Part shown: piece by piece, positions 53,842 through 62,812 of the stretch
Layout: every line of letters starts with the position of its first letter
Numbering within the stretch: the stretch's first letter is position 1
Source of the DNA: Pseudomonas sp. BN102
Lineage (GTDB): Bacteria; Pseudomonadota; Gammaproteobacteria; Pseudomonadales; Pseudomonadaceae
DNA length: 64,000 nt
Reading direction: 5' to 3'
NCBI RefSeq assembly: GCF_029871245.1
Contig: NZ_SSON01000038.1
Coordinates: forward strand, 1 to 64,000
Notes under the pieces: generated by a model
What the model was told of the DNA's origin: nothing
Database searches by the model: none
What the model saw: the letters and a program-made list of their open reading frames with translations, nothing else
Made by a program: the position numbers and the translations under genes

Positions 53842-54513
53842 ATGGCCTATCGCACCACCGCTTCCCGAATCGACCGTGACCAGGAACTGCGCAGCCGCAT
53901 CCTGGCCTGCGCCCATGCGCGGGTGGTGGAAGGGGGCTTCGCGGCGCTGACAATGCAGGCCCTGGCCGAAGACGCCGGTATCGCCACCGGCAGCCTGTAT
54001 CGCCATTTCGGCAGCAAGGGTGAGCTGGCTGCGGAAGTCTTCGCCCGCGCCAGCCAGCTGGAAGTCGACAGCCTGGCGCGGGTGCTGCGCGGCAGCGGCT
54101 CAGCTGCCGAGCGCCTGGCACGCGGCCTGCGCCAGTTCGCCGCGCGCGCCTGGCACAGCCGGCGACTGGCCTTCGCGCTGATCGCCGAGCCGGTGGACCC
54201 CGAAGTCGACGAACAGCGCCTGCTTTACCGCGAGGCCTATGCCGAGCTGTTCTCCCATCTGCTGGAGGAGGGAAGGAACAGCGGCGAGTTCCAGGTGCCT
54301 TCCGTACCCCTGACCGCGGCCTGCCTGGTCGGCGCCATCGCCGAATCCCTGGTCGGACCGCTGTCGCCCCCGGCCCGCGCAGCACGCGAGGCCAGTCATG
54401 CGCCGGACGCTCTCGAAGACGTCTGCGCCAATCTCGTTACCTTCTGTCTGCGCGCCCTGGGCGCCAGCCAATCTGCCCGGGAGACCTGCGATGAGCCTGC
54501 ACGAGTTCGCTGA
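53842..54513 (+). CDS. TetR-family regulator of the aidB-like gene
   Basis: 223 residues. N-terminal helix-turn-helix (about 18-65, LTMQALAEDAGIATGSLYRHFGSKGEL) and a variable ligand-binding C-terminal part. It overlaps the acyl-CoA dehydrogenase gene by 23 bp and is preceded by nested palindromes, so it probably represses its own operon. Ligand unknown; an acyl-CoA or aldehyde is plausible given the partner. Confidence 0.88.
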   Translation: MAYRTTASRIDRDQELRSRILACAHARVVEGGFAALTMQALAEDAGIATGSLYRHFGSKGELAAEVFARASQLEVDSLARVLRGSGSAAERLARGLRQFAARAWHSRRLAFALIAEPVDPEVDEQRLLYREAYAELFSHLLEEGRNSGEFQVPSVPLTAACLVGAIAESLVGPLSPPARAAREASHAPDALEDVCANLVTFCLRALGASQSARETCDEPARVR

Positions 54514-56140
54514 AACCCATGAAGTCTTCAACCAGGTGCCGCCACTGGATGGCGCCAACCTCTACCGCGTCGACCTGCCGCTGCAGGAGTGGGTGCGCCG
54601 CTTCCACGGCAGCTGGGCCGAGCAGCGCCTGGACAGCTATGGCGCCCTGGCCGGCGGCCCGCTGATGGCGGCGGGATTCCTCGCCAACGAGAACAAACCG
54701 GTATTCAAGAGCCACGACCGTTATGGCCACCGCATCGACCTGGTGGAGTTCCATCCGGCCTACCACGAACTGATGGCCGCCGCGATCGCGCACGGCATCC
54801 CTTCCATGCCCTGGACCGATCCTCGCGCCGGCGCCCAGGTGGCCCGCGCCGGCATGAGCTACCTGCACAGCCAGGCCGAGGCCGGCACGGGTTGCCCGCT
54901 GACCATGACCTTCGCCAGCGTGCCGGCCCTGCGCCTGCAGCCGGAGATCGCCGAGAATTGGCTGCCGAAGATCCTCTCCACCGAATACGACCCGCGCAAT
55001 CTGCCGATGGAGCAGAAGACCGGGGTCACCATCGGCATGGCCATGACCGAGAAGCAGGGTGGCACCGACGTGCGCGCCAACACCACCCGCGCCCATCCGG
55101 TCGGCATCCCCGGGCCGGGGCAGGCCTATGAACTGGTGGGCCACAAGTGGTTCTGCTCGGCGCCCATGTGCGACGCCTTCCTCACCCTGGCTTACACCGA
55201 CAAGGGCCTGTCCTGCTTCCTGCTGCCACGCCACCGCCCGGACGGCACGCGCAACCAGTTCTACATCCAGCGGCTGAAGAACAAGCTGGGCAACTGGTCC
55301 AACGCCTCCAGCGAGGTGGAGTACCGCGGCGCCCTGGCCTGGATGGTGGGCGAAGCAGGCCGTGGCGTGCCGACCATCATCGAAATGGTGTCCCTGACCC
55401 GCTTCGATTGCATGATCGGCTCCAGCGCCCTGATGCGTCAGGCCCTGACCCAGGCCGCCCACCACTGCGCCCACCGCAAGGTCGGCGGACGGGTACTGGC
55501 CGAGCAGCCACTGATGCAGAACGTGCTGGCCGACCTGGCGCTGGAGAGCGAGGCCGCGCTGGCCCTGACCATGCGCATGGGCCGCGCCCTGGACAATGGC
55601 CACGATGAGCAGGAGGACAAGTTTGCGCGTCTGGTCACCGCCGTGGGCAAGTACTGGATCTGCAAGCGCGCCCCCGCGATGATCAACGAGGCCGCCGAAT
55701 GCCTGGGCGGCGCCGGCTATGTGGAGGACACCATCCTGCCGCGGCTGTACCGCGAAGCCCCGGTCAACTCCACCTGGGAAGGCTCGGGCAACGTGCAGTG
55801 CCTGGACGTGCTGCGCGCGTTGTCCAAGGAACCCGGCGTCCTCGATGCGCTCTTCACCGAACTGGGCGATGGCCATGGCGATGTGCGTCTGGCGGCCTTC
55901 ATCGGCAATCTGAAGAAGGGCTTCGCCGACACCGCCGACATCCAGTTCCGTGCCCGCCAGCTCACCGAAGACGTGGCTGTGGCGCTGCAGGCCAAGCTGC
56001 TGCTGGAGGCCGGCAATGCCACTGTCTCCGACGCCTTCATCGACAGCCGCCTGGGCGGCCATGGCCGGGTCTACGGCACCCTGCCGCGCGGCGCCGATGT
56101 AGAAGCGCTGGTGGCCCGCTCAACCCCGCACCTGGTCTGA
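54491..56140 (+). CDS. AidB-like acyl-CoA dehydrogenase
   Basis: 549 residues, the length of AidB. Flavin-dependent acyl-CoA dehydrogenase fold with the AidB N-terminal addition (NQVPPLDGANLYRVD), MTEKQGGTDVRANTT, and a C-terminal DNA-binding-type tail. E. coli AidB protects DNA against alkylation and belongs to the Ada regulon. Here it is under a TetR neighbour instead, with a 23-bp gene overlap. Isovaleryl-CoA-type activity is possible but untested. Confidence 0.9.
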   Translation: MSLHEFAETHEVFNQVPPLDGANLYRVDLPLQEWVRRFHGSWAEQRLDSYGALAGGPLMAAGFLANENKPVFKSHDRYGHRIDLVEFHPAYHELMAAAIAHGIPSMPWTDPRAGAQVARAGMSYLHSQAEAGTGCPLTMTFASVPALRLQPEIAENWLPKILSTEYDPRNLPMEQKTGVTIGMAMTEKQGGTDVRANTTRAHPVGIPGPGQAYELVGHKWFCSAPMCDAFLTLAYTDKGLSCFLLPRHRPDGTRNQFYIQRLKNKLGNWSNASSEVEYRGALAWMVGEAGRGVPTIIEMVSLTRFDCMIGSSALMRQALTQAAHHCAHRKVGGRVLAEQPLMQNVLADLALESEAALALTMRMGRALDNGHDEQEDKFARLVTAVGKYWICKRAPAMINEAAECLGGAGYVEDTILPRLYREAPVNSTWEGSGNVQCLDVLRALSKEPGVLDALFTELGDGHGDVRLAAFIGNLKKGFADTADIQFRARQLTEDVAVALQAKLLLEAGNATVSDAFIDSRLGGHGRVYGTLPRGADVEALVARSTPHLV

Positions 56141-56190
56141 TCGCGACCGCTCGCGCCACCCCTGCCTTGTGGAGGGGCGCGCGAGCGGCC

Positions 56191-56270
56191 CGGCATCCTG
56201 CCGATTCGTTCTATGCCTTTGCCTGCCCAAGCAGGCAAGATAGGCAATAGTGCGAACAGACAGGATGCCG
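56191..56270 (+). promoter_or_regulatory. structured leader of amn
   Basis: CGGCATCCTG (56191-56200) is the exact complement of CAGGATGCCG (56261-56270), which contains the likely amn start codon at 56265. Between them lies an 8-bp hairpin TTGCCTGC-CCAA-GCAGGCAA (56219-56238). If transcription starts upstream, the start codon would be masked. Confidence 0.45.
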
Positions 56271-57746
56271 CTCGTGAGCCTCGAACCGACTGATTTTGTG
56301 ATTGCTGAAACCGCTGAGGAAGCCGTCGATCGACTCGCCGAACTGCACAAGCAGGCCACCGGTGCCCTCAGCCTGGCGCTAAAGCGCTATATCAAGGAAC
56401 GCATCGAGCCGGATGCCGAACAGCGCGCGCTGTTCCGCTACCCGCTGCTGCGCATCACCTACCGTTGCCAGGGCGAGGTGCCGTCCACCACCCGCGCCTA
56501 CGCCAAGATCCAGGTGCCGGGCAACTACAGTGTCACCGTCACCCACCCCGACGCTTTCCGGACCTACCTGCTGGAGCAATTGCGTCCGCTGATGCACGAC
56601 TTCACCGTGCAGGTGGAAGTGGGTATCAGCCCGCAGAACATTCCCTACCCTTATGTCGTCGAGCATGGCGAAGAGCTGGCCGGATCCGGGGTGACCGCTG
56701 CCGAACTGGCGCGGGTCTTCCCCAGCACCGACCTGTCCGCCGCCACCGATGGCGTGGCCGATGGCCTCTACGAATGGGAGGGCGCCGACCCGCTGCCCCT
56801 GGCCCTGTTCGACGCCGCACGCGTGGATTTTTCCCTGCGCCGCCTGGTGCATTACACCGGCAGCGACTGGCGCCATGTGCAGCCCTGGATACTGCTGACC
56901 AACTACCACCGCTACGTCGACCAGTTCATCCGCCACGGCCTCGACCAGTTGCGTGACGACCCGCGTTTCGTGCGCATGGTGTTGCCGGGCAATGTGATAG
57001 TGAGCCGCGGCATGGACGAAGGGGAGATGCAGGCCATCATCGACGGCGTGGTCTGGCACAGCTATCAGATGCCGGCCTATCACCTGATCGCGGCCGATGG
57101 CCATGGCGTCACCCTGGTCAATATCGGCGTCGGCCCGTCCAATGCGAAGAACATCACCGACCACCTGGCCGTGCTGCGTCCACACTGCTGGCTGATGATC
57201 GGCCACTGCGGCGGCCTACGGCAGTCGCAGACCATCGGCGACTACGTGCTGGCCCACGCCTACATGCGCCGCGACGGCATCCTCGACCGGGTGCTGCCCC
57301 CGCACATCCCGCTGCCGGCCCTGGCTGAAGTGCAGCAGGCGCTACAGGAGGCCGCCGCGCAGGTCACTGGTGAACGCGGCGAAGACCTCAAGCGCCGGCT
57401 GCGGACCGGCACCGTGCTGACCTACGACGATCGCAACTGGGAACTGCGCTGGGCCCAGGAACGCCCGCTGATCAACTTGTCGCGGGCGGTGGCGGTGGAT
57501 ATGGAAAGCGGCACGGTGGCGGCCCAGGGCTATCGCCTGCGGGTGCCCTACGGCACTCTGCTGTGCGTGTCCGACAAGCCGCTGCACAGCGAGATCAAGT
57601 TGCCCGGCTCGGCCAGTGCCTTCTACCAGCGCGCCGTCAGCCAGCACCTGCGCATCGGCATCGCCGCCCTGGAACTGCTGCGCAACCAGCTAAACGCCCT
57701 GCACTCACGCAAGCTGCGTAGCTTCGACGAGCCGCCGTTCCGTTGA
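56265..57746 (+). CDS. amn: AMP nucleosidase
   Basis: Hydrolyses AMP to adenine and ribose-5-phosphate, adjusting the adenylate pool. About 493 residues: N-terminal AMN domain and a C-terminal nucleoside-phosphorylase domain (LMIGHCGGLRQSQTIGDYVLAHAYMR, AVAVDMESGTVAAQGYRLRVPYGTLLCVSDKPLH). Start uncertain among GTG 56250, ATG 56265 and GTG 56274; ATG is taken. Confidence 0.94.
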   Translation: MPLVSLEPTDFVIAETAEEAVDRLAELHKQATGALSLALKRYIKERIEPDAEQRALFRYPLLRITYRCQGEVPSTTRAYAKIQVPGNYSVTVTHPDAFRTYLLEQLRPLMHDFTVQVEVGISPQNIPYPYVVEHGEELAGSGVTAAELARVFPSTDLSAATDGVADGLYEWEGADPLPLALFDAARVDFSLRRLVHYTGSDWRHVQPWILLTNYHRYVDQFIRHGLDQLRDDPRFVRMVLPGNVIVSRGMDEGEMQAIIDGVVWHSYQMPAYHLIAADGHGVTLVNIGVGPSNAKNITDHLAVLRPHCWLMIGHCGGLRQSQTIGDYVLAHAYMRRDGILDRVLPPHIPLPALAEVQQALQEAAAQVTGERGEDLKRRLRTGTVLTYDDRNWELRWAQERPLINLSRAVAVDMESGTVAAQGYRLRVPYGTLLCVSDKPLHSEIKLPGSASAFYQRAVSQHLRIGIAALELLRNQLNALHSRKLRSFDEPPFR

Positions 57747-57790
57747 TCGAGGGATAGGCCGCTCCCATTGTGGGAGCGAATTCATTCGCG

Positions 57791-57815
57791 AAAGGGCCGC
57801 AAAGCGGCCCTTCCT
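57791..57815. terminator. bidirectional hairpin terminator after amn
   Basis: AAGGGCCGC-AAA-GCGGCCCTT. It follows a family A repeat (57771-57793) and a small CTCCCATTGTGGGAG hairpin (57762-57776), filling the gap between convergent amn and the MBL lipoprotein. Confidence 0.65.
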
Positions 57816-58866
57816 ATTCCTGGGCCGCCAGTGGCGGGATCAACCACTGATACCCCGGCGTCGGCACGCGGAAGTCATCCGCATCCACCTGCCAGTCGGC
57901 GAGGGCCTTGGCCAGGTCCCGGGGCGGGCCGAACTGGCCTTCGTCGGAGAGCTGGAAGGTACCGAAGTGGATCGCCAGGCTGCGGCTGGACTCCAGCTGC
58001 TTGTGGGCCTGCACCGCATCGTCCGGGTTCATGTGGTTGTCGCGCATGAACCAGCGCGGCGCGTAGGCGCCAATGGGCAGGGCGGCGAAGCGCATTGGGC
58101 CGAAGCGTTCGCGGATCAGGCGGAATTCCGGCCCCAGCCCCGTATCGCCGGGAAACAGCAGCGGGCCGTCCGGCGATTCGATCACGAAGCCCATCCACAG
58201 GGTCTCGTTGGTGTCGTCGCGGGTCCGCGCCGACCAGTGCTGCACCGGTACCGAATGCAGGGTCAGGCCGCCCGCCAGTGGCAGCTCCTGCCACCAGTCC
58301 AGTTCGACGATCCTGCTGAAGCCGGATTCGCGGATCAGCGGGCCATTGCCCAGCCCGGAAACCACTGAGGCCAGCGGAAAGCGCTCCACCAGTGCGCGCA
58401 GGCTTTCCAGGTCGAGGTGGTCGTAGTGGTTGTGGCTGACCAGGATCAGGTCGATCGGCGGCAGCTGGTCGAGGCCAAGCCCCGGCGGATGGTGGCGCCT
58501 GGGGCCGACGAAGCTGAAGGGGCTGACCCGCTGCGACCAGACCGGGTCGGTAAGGATGTTCAAGCCGCGGTGCTGGATCAGCAGGGTGGCGTGGTTGATA
58601 TAGGTGACCCGCAGCTCGTCACCCTCGACCCGTTGCGCGACCTCGGGCGGAATCGCCGGACCCGGCTGGTCAATCCAGGGCGCCTGCTTCTCGCGGCTGA
58701 ACTGCCAGCGCAGCAGTGCACGCGTGCCCTTGTGGGGCTTGGGTTCGAGGTTGCGGAAGCGGCGGCCGTCGAAGTTGTCCGACTGCGGGCCCCGGTAGGG
58801 CGCCCTGAAACATCCGGCGAGGGTCATCAGGCTGATCAGCCAGGTGGGGCGCAGGGCACGCGGCAT
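57814..58866 (-). CDS. NAPE-PLD-like MBL-fold lipoprotein
   Basis: 350 residues. N-terminal SLMTLAGC lipobox (about residue 19) and a metallo-beta-lactamase domain with [26 protein letters not shown] and AIHFGTFQL, the layout of the N-acylphosphatidylethanolamine phospholipase D/UlaG group. A phospholipase or lactonase role in the envelope is possible; substrate unproven. Confidence 0.84.
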   Translation of the reverse strand: MPRALRPTWLISLMTLAGCFRAPYRGPQSDNFDGRRFRNLEPKPHKGTRALLRWQFSREKQAPWIDQPGPAIPPEVAQRVEGDELRVTYINHATLLIQHRGLNILTDPVWSQRVSPFSFVGPRRHHPPGLGLDQLPPIDLILVSHNHYDHLDLESLRALVERFPLASVVSGLGNGPLIRESGFSRIVELDWWQELPLAGGLTLHSVPVQHWSARTRDDTNETLWMGFVIESPDGPLLFPGDTGLGPEFRLIRERFGPMRFAALPIGAYAPRWFMRDNHMNPDDAVQAHKQLESSRSLAIHFGTFQLSDEGQFGPPRDLAKALADWQVDADDFRVPTPGYQWLIPPLAAQE

Positions 58867-58944
58867 GGCGTTCTCTCTTGCGGCGGAAAGGCAGTCAACC
58901 TAGCATGCCTCTCCCGTTCCCAGACCGCCAACCCGTTTCCAGGC

Positions 58945-59583
58945 ATGTCGCGCCCAACTCGTCCCGTCCGTCCCGCTTCCCGCCGCCCCGGCTCTGGTCC
59001 AGGTGCGCCGCGGCGCGTGGCCAAGGCTGCGCCGGCCGAACCGCGCCTGGTGCTGTTCAACAAGCCCTTCGACGTGCTGACCCAGTTCAGCGACGGCGAC
59101 GGGCGCGCGACCCTCAAGGACTACATTCCCATACCCGGCATCTACCCCGCCGGGCGCCTGGATCGTGACAGCGAGGGTCTGCTGCTGCTGACCAATGACG
59201 GCCGCCTGCAGGCGCGCATCGCCGACCCGAAGCACAAGCTGGCGAAGACCTATTGGGTGCAGGTGGAAGGCGAGCCCAGTGAAGAGCAACTGCAGCGGCT
59301 GCGCGATGGCGTCGAGCTCAACGACGGTCCGACCCTGCCGGCCGAGGCGCGGTTGCTGGATGAGCCGCAACTCTGGGAACGCAACCCGCCGGTGCGCTTT
59401 CGCAAGAGCGTGCCCACTGCCTGGCTGGAACTGGTGATCCGCGAAGGGCGCAACCGCCAGGTCAGGCGCATGACCGCCGCTGTGGGGCTGCCCACCTTGC
59501 GCCTGGTGCGGGTGCGGATCGGCCCCTGGAGCCTCGACGGGCTGGGGCTGGGCGAGTACCGGGAAGTCCCCGCCAAGCTTTGA
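58945..59583 (+). CDS. rluE: 23S rRNA pseudouridine(2457) synthase
   Basis: 212 residues. RsuA/RluB/E/F family: catalytic Asp in [19 protein letters not shown], and [16 protein letters not shown]. The Arg/Pro-rich head [16 protein letters not shown] replaces the S4 domain, as in RluE. Divergent from the MBL lipoprotein across 78 bp. Confidence 0.93.
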   Translation: MSRPTRPVRPASRRPGSGPGAPRRVAKAAPAEPRLVLFNKPFDVLTQFSDGDGRATLKDYIPIPGIYPAGRLDRDSEGLLLLTNDGRLQARIADPKHKLAKTYWVQVEGEPSEEQLQRLRDGVELNDGPTLPAEARLLDEPQLWERNPPVRFRKSVPTAWLELVIREGRNRQVRRMTAAVGLPTLRLVRVRIGPWSLDGLGLGEYREVPAKL

Positions 59584-59651
59584 GCCGGCAGCGCCCAAAA
59601 AGCTGTTTCTAACGCGGTATCGCCGACGCGCAGCAGATCAGAAACGGGTTC

Positions 59652-59855
59652 CTACATGCCTTCGAGGCTGCCAATGACCAGGGTCTTGATCACGAAGCCG
59701 AGCACGCCCAGGCCCAGGGCGAGGAAGAGGATCATGGTGCCGAAACGGCCGGCCTTGGATTTCTTCGCCAGGTCCCAGACGATGAAGGCCATGAACGCTA
59801 TCAGGACGGCGATCATCGCCGTCATCATCAACTCTTCGAATTTTTCCGGGCTCAT
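59652..59855 (-). CDS. small DUF2788 membrane protein
   Basis: 67 residues with two membrane segments (MTAMIAVLIAFMAFIVWDLA and TMILFLALGLGVLGFVIKTLV) joined by a basic loop KKSKAGRFG. Conserved in pseudomonads; function unknown. Single gene. The flanking gap to 60030 holds nothing further that I can identify. Confidence 0.82.
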   Translation of the reverse strand: MSPEKFEELMMTAMIAVLIAFMAFIVWDLAKKSKAGRFGTMILFLALGLGVLGFVIKTLVIGSLEGM

Positions 59856-60030
59856 CGCATACCTCGAGGGCTGAATACAGGCTGCACCGGCACGGCCGAA
59901 AGGCCAGGCGTCAGGCGGGCGGTGCGCTTGTGATTCTGCGAGCCGGAAGGCTCTTATGGGGCGGGGCCGCGCGGGGGGTACAGCAAAGCGCGGCGATTAT
60001 ACGCCAAGCTGCCCGCCGCGCGAGGGCCAT

Positions 60031-60510
60031 TCAGCTGCGCAGGTGGGCCAGGGGTAGCTCAGTGCTGCTCAGCACCTGGTTGAGCACGAAGCTCGAGCGC
60101 ACACTGGTCACCCCTTCGATGCGGGTCAACTGGCCGAGCAGGAACTGCTGGTAATGGTCCATGTCCGGCACCACGACCTTGAGCTGGTAGTCCGCTTCCA
60201 TGCCGGTGACCAGGCTGCACTCCAGCACCTCGGGGCATTGACGGATCACTTCCTGGAAATGTTCGAAGCGCTCAGGCGTGTGCCGGTCCATGCCGATCAG
60301 CACGTAGGCGGTGAGGCTGAGGCCGAGTTTCTTGCGGTCCAGCAGGGCCACCTGGCGAAGGATGTAGCCGTCGTCTTCCAGCTGCTTGACCCGCCTCGAA
60401 CAGGGAGACGGCGACAGGCCGATGCGTTCGGCCAGCTCCTGATTGGAGATGCGCGCATCGTGCTGCAGTTCGGCGAGGATCTTCAGGTCATAGCGATCGA
60501 GTTTTTCCAT
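60031..60510 (-). CDS. Lrp/AsnC-family transcriptional regulator
   Basis: 159 residues. N-terminal helix-turn-helix (LDRYDLKILAELQHDARISNQELAERIGLSPSPCSRRV) and C-terminal RAM/ACT-like effector domain (YVLIGMDRHTPERFEHF, SLVTGMEADYQLKVVV). The effector is probably an amino acid. Two matching inverted sites lie directly upstream. There is no plus-strand gene for 2.3 kb beyond, so its target may be itself or the unknown transcript described there. Confidence 0.93.
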   Translation of the reverse strand: MEKLDRYDLKILAELQHDARISNQELAERIGLSPSPCSRRVKQLEDDGYILRQVALLDRKKLGLSLTAYVLIGMDRHTPERFEHFQEVIRQCPEVLECSLVTGMEADYQLKVVVPDMDHYQQFLLGQLTRIEGVTSVRSSFVLNQVLSSTELPLAHLRS

Positions 60511-60532
60511 TGCAGCTGCCAGGCTTTTGTTT

Positions 60533-60603
60533 GATTGCGATAAATGTTGCTCCTTTAGTTATTAATTGTGCAAGTGGCCTTTTGGTGAGCAATATTCGCA
60601 ATC
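60533..60603. promoter_or_regulatory. inverted pair of Lrp-type operator sites
   Basis: GATTGCGATAAATGTTGCTC (60533-60552) is mirrored by GAGCAATATTCGCAATC (60587-60603), each itself near-palindromic around an AT core. Centre spacing is about 52 bp, five helical turns, as expected for Lrp-family octamers. It lies 22 bp upstream of the lrp start codon, in AT-rich DNA. Confidence 0.6.
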
Positions 60604-60794
60604 ATTCGTCGCGCGCCAAACCTTAATATTTCTCTCAGTTTCACGGCCCGGACAGCAAGTCCACCCGACCCGCCCAATCAGGTGCGTCGGCGCCGCCGAT
60701 CCCACCGGATCGAGCAGGCCCCCGGGTCCGCACTGCCCAATCAGGCAGGCGACGAAAGCGGCGACACAATTGCCAGCACAGGACGAATTTCCCG

Positions 60795-60826
60795 AAGGGG
60801 GCCCGCGGTATGGGGCTCCCTTTTTT
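60795..60826 (+). terminator. rho-independent terminator without an obvious gene
   Basis: Stem AAGGGGGCCC / GGGCTCCCTT (one G-U pair), followed by T6. It points on the plus strand. No plus-strand gene ends here, so it may end a small RNA starting near the Lrp sites. The rest of the 388-bp gap 60511-60898 shows no convincing ORF. Confidence 0.7.
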
Positions 60827-60856
60827 ATTGCGTGGAAAATGCGCAAAACGCTTCTG

Positions 60857-60885
60857 CGGGAGCGGATCCATTCGCGAAACAGGCC
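60857..60885. repeat. degenerate family A extragenic repeat
   Basis: GCGGGAGCGGATCCATTCGCG, a diverged copy with a GGCCGCAGGCCTG tail, just past the stop of the MAPEG gene. Confidence 0.45.
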
Positions 60886-60898
60886 GCAGGCCTGGCTC

Positions 60899-61315
60899 TT
60901 AGATACCCGCCAGCTTCACCAGCCACCAGGCCAGGATCGCCAGCTGCACGAAGAACCCGGCAAACCGCAGCCAGACGAACAGGGCGCTGGTGCTGATCAG
61001 GTGCATGCAGGTCTGGAACAGCCGCGCCCCGAGCAGCAGGCCGGCCAGCGGGTCGGTGATCGCGGTCTGCCCGGCTGCCATGGCGTAGAGCAGCAACGCC
61101 GCCTGCAGTGGCAGATTCTCCAGGCAGTTGGCATGGGCGCGCACCAGGCGTTGGCCGAAAATGCTGGGGGTGTTGCTGCCGTCGGCGGCGAAGGCGTTGA
61201 CCTTCATCTGCCCGGTCAGGACCAGCAGGCCACGCTGGTTTACCAGCAGGAACACCAGCAGCAAGCTCCAGGCGAACAGGCCAAGCAGGGCGACGGCGGA
61301 AGGGGACAGGGGCAT
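60899..61315 (-). CDS. MAPEG-family membrane protein
   Basis: 138 residues with four membrane segments. The RxxRAHANxxENLP-type motif (RLVRAHANCLENLPLQAALLL) is that of glutathione-dependent MAPEG proteins. Possible detoxification role; untested. Minus strand, 59 bp from the CDF gene. Confidence 0.85.
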   Translation of the reverse strand: MPLSPSAVALLGLFAWSLLLVFLLVNQRGLLVLTGQMKVNAFAADGSNTPSIFGQRLVRAHANCLENLPLQAALLLYAMAAGQTAITDPLAGLLLGARLFQTCMHLISTSALFVWLRFAGFFVQLAILAWWLVKLAGI

Positions 61316-61374
61316 TGCAGACTCCTCGTTCTTGTTATGGAAGGAGGCAGTCTAGGATTTGTAGAGCTTTTGCT

Positions 61375-62265
61375 CTAGTCGTGTTTCACCACGTCGCTGG
61401 GATCGGCATGGACCAGCACTTCCGCACGTGGGTAGTGCGCGGTGATGGCGTTGGCTGCCTGTTCGCAGAGCGCGTGGGCGCGCGACAGTGGCAACTCGCC
61501 GGGCAATTCCAGGTGCAGCTGCACGTACCAGTGGCTGCCGGAGATCCGCGTACGCAGGTCGTGGGCGCCGAGCACGCCGGGCACGCTGCATGCCAGGCGG
61601 TGCATGTCGGCGGTGATGTCCAGTGACAGCTCCTCATCCATCAGCACCGATACCGACTCGCGCGCGATGCTGAGCGCGCTCCAGAGGATGTAGCCGGCGA
61701 TCCCCAAGCCGAACAGGCCATCGGCCTGCTCCCAGCCGAGGCTGGCGAGGATGAGGGCCAGCAGGATACCGCTGTTGAGCAGCAGGTCGGAGCGGTAGTG
61801 CAGGGCATCGGCGCGGATGGCGGTGGAGCCGGTGGCACGGATCACGCGGCGCTGAAGCATCAGCAGGCCGGCGGTGAGCAGCAGCGACAGCAGCATCACC
61901 GCGATGCCCAGGGCTTCGGCCGTCAATGGCTGCGGGTTACGCAGGCGTTCGAAGGCCTGGGTCGCCACCAGCACGGCGCTGACGCCAATGAACAGCGCCT
62001 GGGCCAGGCCCGCCAGGGCTTCCGCCTTGCCGTGGCCGTAGCGGTGATCCTCGTCCGCTGGCTTGAGGGCATAGCGCACGGCCAGCAGGTTGAGGAAGGA
62101 AGCGGCGCTATCCAGCAGCGAGTCGGTCAGGCCGGCCAACAGGCTGACCGAGCCGCTCATGCTCCAGGCCACGGCCTTGGCCAGGACCAGGATGATGGCG
62201 ACGGTCAGGGACGCGCGGGTCGCCAGGCGCAGCAGCTGCGCGTGCTGCCGGGCCTGATCGCGCAT
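61375..62265 (-). CDS. cation diffusion facilitator, FieF/YiiP-like
   Basis: 296 residues with six membrane segments. Metal site A is seen as DSLLDSAAS (D-x3-D) and HYRSD (H-x3-D, in DALHYRSD), i.e. the Asp/His set of FieF-type zinc/iron exporters; HRYGHGKAE is the CDF signature. The C-terminal cytoplasmic ZT dimer domain starts near 210. Probably exports Zn(II) or Fe(II) using the proton gradient. Followed immediately upstream by a lipoprotein gene. Confidence 0.92.
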   Translation of the reverse strand: MRDQARQHAQLLRLATRASLTVAIILVLAKAVAWSMSGSVSLLAGLTDSLLDSAASFLNLLAVRYALKPADEDHRYGHGKAEALAGLAQALFIGVSAVLVATQAFERLRNPQPLTAEALGIAVMLLSLLLTAGLLMLQRRVIRATGSTAIRADALHYRSDLLLNSGILLALILASLGWEQADGLFGLGIAGYILWSALSIARESVSVLMDEELSLDITADMHRLACSVPGVLGAHDLRTRISGSHWYVQLHLELPGELPLSRAHALCEQAANAITAHYPRAEVLVHADPSDVVKHD

Positions 62266-62266
62266 C

Positions 62267-62686
62267 TCAGGCCGCCGGGTGCAGGCCGTAGGCGGCCAGT
62301 TGCTGGAGGTTGCCGCTGCGTTGCAGCAGACGCGGGTCGTCCAGCGGCAGGCTGTGGCCGGTTTCGCGCTCGATGATTGCCTTCAGGTGCGCCTTGTCCA
62401 CCTGGCCGTCGGCGCCGATGGCCTCTTTCAGCTTCTCGGGGGAAACCTGGGCATTCTGGCCCTCGGGCAGGTAGATGGCGCCGGTGGCGAAATCGACACC
62501 GAAGGCGATCAGGCCCGGGATGACATAGAAGAGGATGCCGATGGCATCGAGGGCGGCGACCACCGGGTCGATCTTGCCTTCGATCTGGCCGCGGCGATCG
62601 GGGAAGAACAGGGTGCCGCAGGCGGTGAGCTGGGTGAGCAGCGTGGCGGCAACCAGGCCGCCAATCAAACGGGAAGTCATGCGCAT
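62267..62686 (-). CDS. small lipoprotein of unknown function
   Basis: 139 residues. Signal MRMTSRLIGGLVAATLLTQLTAC with lipobox, then GTLFFPDRRGQIEGKIDPVVAALDAIGILFYVIPGLIAFGVDFATG, including one membrane-like segment, and a charged C-terminal part. AGGAG lies 6 bp before the ATG. The stop is 1 bp from the CDF start, suggesting co-transcription. Function unknown; similar proteins are frequently mislabelled. Confidence 0.78.
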   Translation of the reverse strand: MRMTSRLIGGLVAATLLTQLTACGTLFFPDRRGQIEGKIDPVVAALDAIGILFYVIPGLIAFGVDFATGAIYLPEGQNAQVSPEKLKEAIGADGQVDKAHLKAIIERETGHSLPLDDPRLLQRSGNLQQLAAYGLHPAA

Positions 62687-62784
62687 AAGCGTCTCCTGAT
62701 CAAAATGACGCAACTATAGCAAGTCAGTTATCGCAAAACTGCTGGCATTGCTAAGACCCCGGCAAGGAACTGGCGGTTCGTCGG

Positions 62785-62790
62785 TATACT
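62785..62790 (+). promoter_or_regulatory. candidate -10 element of hrpB
   Basis: TATACT lies 22 bp before the hrpB start codon. No clear -35 is visible. Confidence 0.35.
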
Positions 62791-62812
62791 TTTGCGCCTG
62801 CCTGGAGTGCCC

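Noticed and set aside
51500-54385. Minus-strand open frame of 961 codons opposite ladS and tetR
   Set aside because: Antisense to well-supported genes, low-complexity composition, no domains recognised.
60566-61378. Plus-strand open frame of about 270 codons in the gap after lrp
   Set aside because: It crosses the terminator at 60795-60826 and the MAPEG gene on the other strand, and has no ribosome site or known domain.
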